A stretch of 64,000 bases of DNA from Salvia splendens (taxonomy: Eukaryota; Streptophyta; Magnoliopsida; Lamiales; Lamiaceae), in the NCBI RefSeq assembly GCF_004379255.2, contig NC_056049.1, positions 6,262,001 through 6,326,000 on the forward strand, written 5' to 3'. Position numbers and translations under genes: made by a program. The number at the start of each line of letters is the position of its first letter. Positions within the stretch are counted from its first letter, which is position 1. A model generated the notes under the pieces. The model was not told where the DNA came from and did not search any database. It saw nothing but the letters and a program-made list of their open reading frames with translations. This document shows positions 58,971-64,000 of this stretch, one piece after another.

Positions 58971-59176
58971 TTGATTTGTAATTGATACCCTATAACAGGG
59001 CCCTATAATAGATTGATCTCTTTCCTTAGATAGCCATACTCATCTCCTATAAAAGAATGAGAAATTGTACACATTATACACACAAGAAATAAGAGAACGT
59101 ATATACTATTCTCTGCAAATACAATGGCTATTCTATCAAACCTAGCAATCGTTGCCTCTCTCGATTTCCATCTTCA
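58914..59176 (+). repeat. 3' LTR of the copia element
   Basis: 263 bases, TGTCAAAC to CATCTTCA, differing from the 5' copy at roughly nine positions. Confidence 0.92.
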
Positions 59177-59234
59177 AGAGATGGAGGTTGTAGCTGCCGG
59201 TCCTGCTGAGCCAGTTGACGCGCTGGTAGGTACG

Positions 59235-59600
59235 TGAAACCACTTTTTTAGCCTAAGGTATTTTCTGCAAGTGTATGGAGCTAAGTAGTTAGCGGTAAGT
59301 AAAAATTATCGATCCCCAGTGACTAAGTAGCCTACTCAAGTACCATGATTTGATTTCGTTTACTATCTAGACGACGGAGATATGTTTTTGGTTTTTAACA
59401 AAGCAACAACAAAAGTAAGAAATTAAGCAAATAAGCAAGTAATGGATGTTTAACAAGATAAATGTTTAATCATCTTACCAGCACGATCATTGAGAGAGAT
59501 CGAAGGAAAAGTTTAAGTTCGGGTGATTTAATTCAAATCGAATGTTAAAATAAACACATTCTATGCCTTTGTGATTTACACAAAATGACAAGTACGGTCT
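59235..59600. repeat. Relic related to the solo LTR at 22297-23546
   Basis: It shares GCTAAGTAG, AAAATTATCGATCC, TTTTTGGTTTT and AAGCAA phrases in the same order as 22345-22510. Boundaries are not clear; the match fades after about 59470. Confidence 0.45.
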
Positions 59601-59642
59601 TACACAAAATGATTGGATCAAAGTACATTTTTAGACTTAAAT

Positions 59643-59812
59643 ACTACTCTCCGTCCCAAGGTAAATGTTACAGTTGAGTGATGGCATTGGATTTTATAGA
59701 TAGAAAAAATAAACTTTTACATATTAATATGAGATAGAATTAAAAAAAAGGTGACATATTTTGTAAGATAAACTGTAACGAAAAGTGTAACATATTCCTT
59801 GGGACGGAGATA
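59643..59812. mobile_element. Stowaway-like MITE
   Basis: The left end ACTACTCTCCGTCCCAAGGTAA and right end TTCCTTGGGACGGAGATAAT are inverted repeats in TA-rich flanks. Non-coding. Confidence 0.7.
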
Positions 59813-60015
59813 ATATTAATTCTGAGTGATAGAGAGTAAATAATAGAGCATCACGCAAACAATGCCTTGTACTATTTATTAGACTCTAAATGCATGGCCA
59901 CTTAGCTAGCTAACCTCTTCGGGGTTGTCTGCACTTCGTTGCCATTCATGTACAATTGAAGAAAAACGTGCATTTCTATTTTCTACTATCTGTGTACGTA
60001 ACAAAACAGACCGCG
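59813..60015. other. Short intergenic stretch
   Basis: No feature recognised. Confidence 0.3.
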
Positions 60016-60330
60016 TGATAGGGTCCTCGGTCTTGTGAATCTCGTCAAGCTTATCTCGCGCAAAATATCCAACATATCTTCTTGATTTTATTTATTTAGC
60101 ATATCTTCTATTTTAGTTATTTTTATACAATCTTTATTCTTATTGAGTCTAGTTAGTATTCTATAAATTAGAAGTCTATCTACTCTTTTATTCATTGAGA
60201 AATAAAGTTAAAACTTATTCTTATTCCGGTTCTGGCAGAAATCGCCCCTAGCACCTCAACTACGGTTTATCTTCCTTTTATTCTCGTTTCAAACGTGCGT
60301 GCTCAATCCCGATAGAACAAGGTTCTATCA
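60016..60330 (+). repeat. 5' LTR of the gag-fusion element
   Basis: TGATAGGGTCCTCGG to AAGGTTCTATCA. It contains TTCTATAAATTAGAAG, a TATA-like site in a small palindrome. Confidence 0.9.
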
Positions 60331-60457
60331 ATTGGTGCTTTCATTGAGAGAGCTGTGGAGAGAAATCATTTGTGCCTAGGGTTTTTTCTTGAAACCCAAG
60401 TTTTTGTTGCTTGAACAGATTAATTCACACGCATAAACTTATCCTTCTCAAAATATC

Positions 60458-62341
60458 ATGTCTTTTCTCAAGAAATCACAAGAGCACCACCCAACTATCG
60501 ATGATATGCTCTGTGTATTAAAACGAATGATCAAGGCTCAAAGTCAAGCCTTGACGGAAAATTTCGAGCAGCAAACGCTGATCGAGGAGGCTCTGAGCAG
60601 CCTTGCCGAGCGCTCACCTCCGAATCAGAGACCGAAGGAGCCACCGGACCAGCAGCCGGTGATGACACCGCAGCAGGGCTGGTCTCTTCCGTCGTCGGTC
60701 ACAAACCCACCACTGGGTATCAAACCCTGGGCCGTACCACGACTCCGCCTTGAGCCACCACGTTTCGACGAAGAGAATGCCTCAGATTGCATCCGTAAGA
60801 TCCAGAAGTACTATAATCACCACTACACACCGCTAGATGATCGTCTTTATCTTACACAATATTTGTTCGATCACCCAGCATCAAATTGGAGAGAACATTG
60901 GGTGGAAACTTACAAAGGAAAGAGCTGGGATGATTTCTTGTTGGACGTAAAGCAGTGGTTTGATCCCGATTTATACGAGTCTTACACAGCGAATGCCTCA
61001 ATTGGACCGTTTGGGTCGATGAGAGGGACCAGTCAAGACCATCTACAACCCAAACGCAGAACAAAGGACCCTGTTGGGAACCAGGAGCCCAATAGCCAGC
61101 CTGCTCTTCAAATCGAGGAAGTCAAACAAACAGTTATTGTCATTGATAAGCACAACGCAGAAGGCAATCTCATTGACAAAACTTGTAGTGAGGCGTTGCA
61201 TATGGTTAGTGAAATGATCGCCGACGACATTAACGAGGACGTCCGGTATGACATGGAGCAAGTTGCGCAAGTTCAAGCTCTTACCGAGCCCAGGCTGCCA
61301 AGAGAAGGTTCAAGAGATCCGGTTGATGAAGCAGTAGTGAACAAGGGAGTTTCACCGGATTTAGGTGCTGATAGCGGTGTATCCTCAGCTATAATGTCTA
61401 GTTCCTTTAACGGGAGTTCGCTCTACGTGAACGATGCGGCGGAGGATCCTGGGGCTTCTGCGGGAGACTTTTCTTTTGGGACGATAGAGGAGCATAATGT
61501 GGAGCAATTCGAGACCAGTAATCAAGTTACACCCTTTGGGATTGTGACGGGAAAGGGAGAATCTGATAACAGTAAAGTGAGGGAAAGTATGAGAGCTAAT
61601 GGTGGACTTCGAGAGGACAATTTTCTATTGATAACTGATGGCGGCATAGACACGGAGACATACTATCCATATACCAGCATTGCGATCACTTGTGCGACCT
61701 ATCGGCATTTGGCCAGAGTAGTCTCCATCGATTTACATGACAATGATGCCATGATAAAGAGAATTTACAATAGGATGAATAACAAGGAGGGTCAGACCTG
61801 TGATAGTAGATGGGTGAATCCACCAAAACCGCCAAGTCTGGGTCGGAGTTCTGATGCGGATTCCATTATAGCCACACTCGAAGAGTTTTTTGAGATTTTG
61901 CCGTCGTGCTTGTTATGCATAGGACTCGATCATGTTGTTCATCTCATGAAAGGAAGCAGGAGCTCGCACAATGATCTTCTCCATAATGCCAACTGCAATC
62001 TGAATTCGAGGTTGGGTTATTGCTTGCTTAATCGGAAGTTGTTGGACTCAAAGCAGTTGAACTTGGTGTGGAAAATTAAGTTCGATGATGGTACAGTAGA
62101 TTTCGTTGATTCTATTTTCACTGATGTTGCATCTTTTGAGAGTAAGATATTTTGTGGAAGCATTGGAAATTTGATCGCAAATACACCATTTGTTGAGAGG
62201 AAAGTGTTTGATGGTGCCGACAAACTTGGAATTAGTAAAGGAATAAAAGATCTGGTGTGTGATAATGAATGGCTTAAAGTTTGCTACAGTGGAGATTTTC
62301 TGAAGTGGCCTAAATTTCTTGATAATGAGCTCTATGAATAA
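60458..62341 (+). CDS. Gag-like protein fused to a papain-like fragment and unknown C-terminus
   Basis: Residues about 85-175 look like a Ty3/gypsy gag core (PRLRLEPPRFDEENASDCIR, YLFDHPASNWREHW, WDDFLLDVKQWFDPDL). Residues 176-375 are polar and low in recognisable motifs. Residues 381-436 resemble the middle of papain-family (C1A) cysteine proteases: NGGL, then GGIDTETYYPYT, a Cys at 412, and ARVVSIDLHDND, in family order. The catalytic Cys and His of that family would lie outside this stretch and are not seen, so no protease activity is expected. Residues 437-627 are not recognised. The frame runs 627 codons without a stop and ends at a TAA (62339). After it the same frame stays open about 49 codons more, so the original protein may have been longer. 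A non-functional but recently active element protein is the likeliest reading. Confidence 0.7.
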   Translation: MSFLKKSQEHHPTIDDMLCVLKRMIKAQSQALTENFEQQTLIEEALSSLAERSPPNQRPKEPPDQQPVMTPQQGWSLPSSVTNPPLGIKPWAVPRLRLEPPRFDEENASDCIRKIQKYYNHHYTPLDDRLYLTQYLFDHPASNWREHWVETYKGKSWDDFLLDVKQWFDPDLYESYTANASIGPFGSMRGTSQDHLQPKRRTKDPVGNQEPNSQPALQIEEVKQTVIVIDKHNAEGNLIDKTCSEALHMVSEMIADDINEDVRYDMEQVAQVQALTEPRLPREGSRDPVDEAVVNKGVSPDLGADSGVSSAIMSSSFNGSSLYVNDAAEDPGASAGDFSFGTIEEHNVEQFETSNQVTPFGIVTGKGESDNSKVRESMRANGGLREDNFLLITDGGIDTETYYPYTSIAITCATYRHLARVVSIDLHDNDAMIKRIYNRMNNKEGQTCDSRWVNPPKPPSLGRSSDADSIIATLEEFFEILPSCLLCIGLDHVVHLMKGSRSSHNDLLHNANCNLNSRLGYCLLNRKLLDSKQLNLVWKIKFDDGTVDFVDSIFTDVASFESKIFCGSIGNLIANTPFVERKVFDGADKLGISKGIKDLVCDNEWLKVCYSGDFLKWPKFLDNELYE

Positions 62342-62521
62342 ATTCGGAAGGTGTCTGGGGATGACGAATGGAGCTTTGCTACTCCTAGATTTGGTGGAGA
62401 CAATGGAATTCGTATTTTTGACCCTGGAGATTTTGAGAGTACTTCCATCTTGGACGAGACACACATATTCTTATTTCATTACCTACCTTGAGGGCAATGT
62501 GGTTTTCAACGGCGGGAGAGT
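62342..62521 (+). other. Open continuation after the ORF stop, then purine tract
   Basis: The frame downstream of the TAA reads WSFATPRFGGDNGIRIFDPG and on to a TGA near 62490, which looks like coding sequence cut off by a point change. GGCGGGAGAG at 62511-62520 is a plausible second-strand primer site for the 3' LTR that starts at 62522. Confidence 0.5.
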
Positions 62522-62840
62522 TGATAGGGTCCTCGATCTTGTGAATCTCGTCAAGCATATCTCGCGCAAAATCTCCAACATATCTTCTTGATTTTATTTA
62601 TTTAGCATATCTTCTATTTTAGTAGTTATTTTTATGCAATCTTTATCTTTATTGAGTCTAGTTAGTATTCTATAAATTAGAAGTCTATGTACTGTTTTAT
62701 TTATTGAGAAATAAAGTTAAAACTTATTCTCATTCCAGTTCTGGCGGAAATCGCCCCCTAAAACCTCAACTAAGGTTTATCTTCCTTTTATTCTCGTTTC
62801 AAACGTGCGTGCTCAATCCCGATAAAACAAGGTTCTATCA
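62522..62840 (+). repeat. 3' LTR of the gag-fusion element
   Basis: 319 bases matching the 5' LTR from TGATAGGGTCCTCG to GGTTCTATCA, with scattered small differences (for example AGTAGTTATTT for AGTTATTT). Confidence 0.9.
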
Positions 62841-62994
62841 CCGCACCTTCAGATTTTCAACAGACAAACAAGAGTAGAATATGTTGAGACATTATATATC
62901 TATTGCATAAATAAGGCATTAGATGATGTCAGGCCATCTATCTGTAGTGAGGTCAATAATTGTCTACTAGCTTTTCCTGATTCAAAATAGGTCA
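62841..62994. other. Short intergenic stretch
   Basis: No feature recognised. Confidence 0.3.
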
Positions 62995-63590
62995 ATAATC
63001 AGTTAAGAACCGGACAGTTAAGAACCGGACGGTTCCGGCTTGGAACCAAAGAATTGGTTGGTCATCTAATTTAATTCAAAATATCACTTGAATAGAAATT
63101 TAAATAATTCTATACCCAAAAAAAGTAATAATCCAACATATAAAAATGTAAAAAAATCATGAACTTAATACCTAAAAGTACGAATAAACACAAGTCAAAT
63201 AGTAAAAACTAACAAAGCAACAATATTCATCATCCAATAACTAAAAATTTAAACAATTAAATACCTAAACTAGTCCAACACCTAAAAATATTCGATAAGT
63301 CAATACCTAAATTATAAAATAGGATTAAGAAACTTGAATAATAGTAATAGTATATTAAGTTATATTAATATGAAATTATAAAATATAAATTAAAAATTAA
63401 ATTAAAATTTAATCTGGTTCCCAGGTAGGAACCGGTCGGTACCGGTTAGAACCGGAACCGATTTTATCAAAAAAATTTGGAGCTGGAACCGGAACCGGAA
63501 CCGGAACCGAATATTCCGATTTTAGTTCCTCAATTAACCGATCGGTTCCGGTTTACCGAGAACCGGAGAATCGGTTAAGCACCCTATAGC
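62995..63590. mobile_element. AACCGG-rich MITE-like repeat
   Basis: Both ends carry AACCGG words in opposite orientation (GTTAAGAACCGGAC at left; CGGTTTACCGAGAACCGGAG and CGGTTAAGCACCC at right). The hexamer GGAACC is repeated in tandem (about 63486-63510). The AT-rich middle is non-coding. It resembles plant hAT-type MITEs; the family is not certain. Confidence 0.5.
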
Positions 63591-63767
63591 TGAGAAAAAG
63601 AATGTTTGCCTCCCAAGTCCCAATTATATCTAAAAATTCTGATTCATATGGGCAATGAAACCTTTATGTCTTTATTTATAATTGTCGCAAGAATCTATAT
63701 AAGATACGGACTATTATAGCTTCATGTATTCATATGGATCTTGAATTCATTATAAGTACTCCTTTGA
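63591..63767. other. Spacer before the MYB fragment
   Basis: No feature recognised. Confidence 0.3.
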
Positions 63768-64000
63768 AAGCTGTGATTTGGTTGTGACATCTCAGCAACT
63801 CCTTTGAAAACTTTAACTTAACATTTTTTTGCATGTGATTTATTCGTACATGGTTTTTTTAATTCAACTTTTAAATATTAAAAAAATAAAATATTATTCA
63901 ATGTGTTAGTTTTAATTTGAACAACGGAGGCAGATGGTCTTCATCGGCGCTGCAGGACAATCTGGACGAGTGCATCTGATGGTGGGGAGACTTGCTCGAG
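63768..64000 (+). pseudogene. Fragment of a second R2R3-MYB copy (intron 2 end and exon 3)
   Basis: 63768-63932 matches MYB intron 2 from 3800 on (CTGTGATTTGGTTGTGACAT, GACATCTCAGCAACTCC), and 63933-64000 matches exon 3. Relative to the intact gene, 237 bases (79 codons) are missing between two GTC triplets (3976-3978 and 4213-4215), removing most of the R3 helix and the subgroup signature. The frame is kept but meets a TGA at 63977 where the intact gene has CAG (Gln). The copy continues past the window edge. Confidence 0.85.

Larger units (their letters stand above)
53703..59176 (+). mobile_element. Ty1/copia retrotransposon with both LTRs, decayed
   Basis: 5.47 kb with 263-base LTRs, primer site, gag, protease, integrase, RT, RNase H and purine tract in copia order. 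LTRs differ at about nine positions by my reading. The flanks carry GATGG (53698-53702 and 59180-59184), but the right copy is offset 3 bases from the expected CA end. Every long frame has stops or shifts, so it is inactive. Confidence 0.9.
60016..62840 (+). mobile_element. Non-autonomous LTR retrotransposon with a single gag-fusion ORF
   Basis: LTRs of 315 and 319 bases (TGATAGGGTCCTCG to GGTTCTATCA) with short inverted ends TGATAG and CTATCA. Flanks CCGCG (60011-60015) and CCGCA (62841-62845) make a 4-of-5 target duplication. A site starting TGGTGCTTTCATTG follows the 5' LTR, but I could not assign the tRNA. A purine run GGCGGGAGAG precedes the 3' LTR. The inside has one 627-codon ORF and no protease, RT or integrase, so other elements must supply these. 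Confidence 0.85.

Noticed and set aside
1..64000. tRNA, rRNA or other structural RNA genes
   Set aside because: I looked for tRNA-like boxes and conserved rRNA phrases and saw none; the TGGTATCAGAGC and TGGCGCCGTTGCC matches are retrotransposon primer sites.

Overview
The window is plant nuclear DNA: AT-rich, with intron-containing genes, plant-type Ty1/copia and Ty3/gypsy retrotransposons, Stowaway- and Harbinger-like MITEs and no operons. The gene types and the overall look suggest a eudicot, possibly an asterid near Lamiales. That placement is an impression from the sequence, not a search result.

Only two loci look like intact host genes. The first is a three-exon R2R3-MYB gene of the anthocyanin-activator type (subgroup 6) at 2317-4417 on the + strand. 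Its promoter is partly duplicated, and its second intron appears to use a GC-AG splice pair. The second is a two-exon major-latex-protein/Bet v 1-like gene at 32573-33114 on the - strand. The last 233 bases (63768-64000) are a second, damaged copy of the MYB intron 2/exon 3 junction. The window is therefore a duplicated MYB locus whose copies are now separated by about 60 kb of mobile elements.

From left to right: the MYB gene and a cluster of small MITEs (1-6.9 kb); a 3-kb terminal-inverted-repeat element with inverted GAATGAAGTAAT-type arrays, followed by two hairpin MITEs and a TA microsatellite (7.1-10.9 kb); a 5'-truncated Athila-like Ty3/gypsy element on the - strand (11.4-17.9 kb); a Harbinger-like non-autonomous element with a broken SANT-like ORF (18.1-19.7 kb); a rearranged copia element on the - strand (20.2-22.2 kb); a TRIM-like element split by a solo LTR (22.2-23.8 kb); another TIR element (25.1-26.0 kb); and a large LTR-derived block (26.4-29.7 kb).

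Then come the MLP gene and a full-length Athila-like element of 15.7 kb (33298-48961, target duplication TTGGG). Its reverse transcriptase is split by a nested, internally deleted Tekay/Del-like element (38023-40654, target duplication GGTTA). After it lie a 3.4-kb solo LTR (50126-53572, target duplication ATTAA), a complete but decayed copia element (53703-59176), a 2.8-kb LTR element with one 627-codon ORF (60016-62840), an AACCGG-rich MITE-like repeat and the MYB fragment.

Three things stand out. The 627-codon ORF joins a gag-like N-terminus to a stretch resembling the middle of a papain-family cysteine protease, which suggests gene capture. Both Athila-like elements share a hairpin array and a purine tract at nearly the same distance (about 1.34 kb) upstream of the 3' LTR. 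The MYB locus shows promoter duplication, a GC-AG intron and a decayed paralogue. Nesting and target-site duplications order many of the insertions in time.
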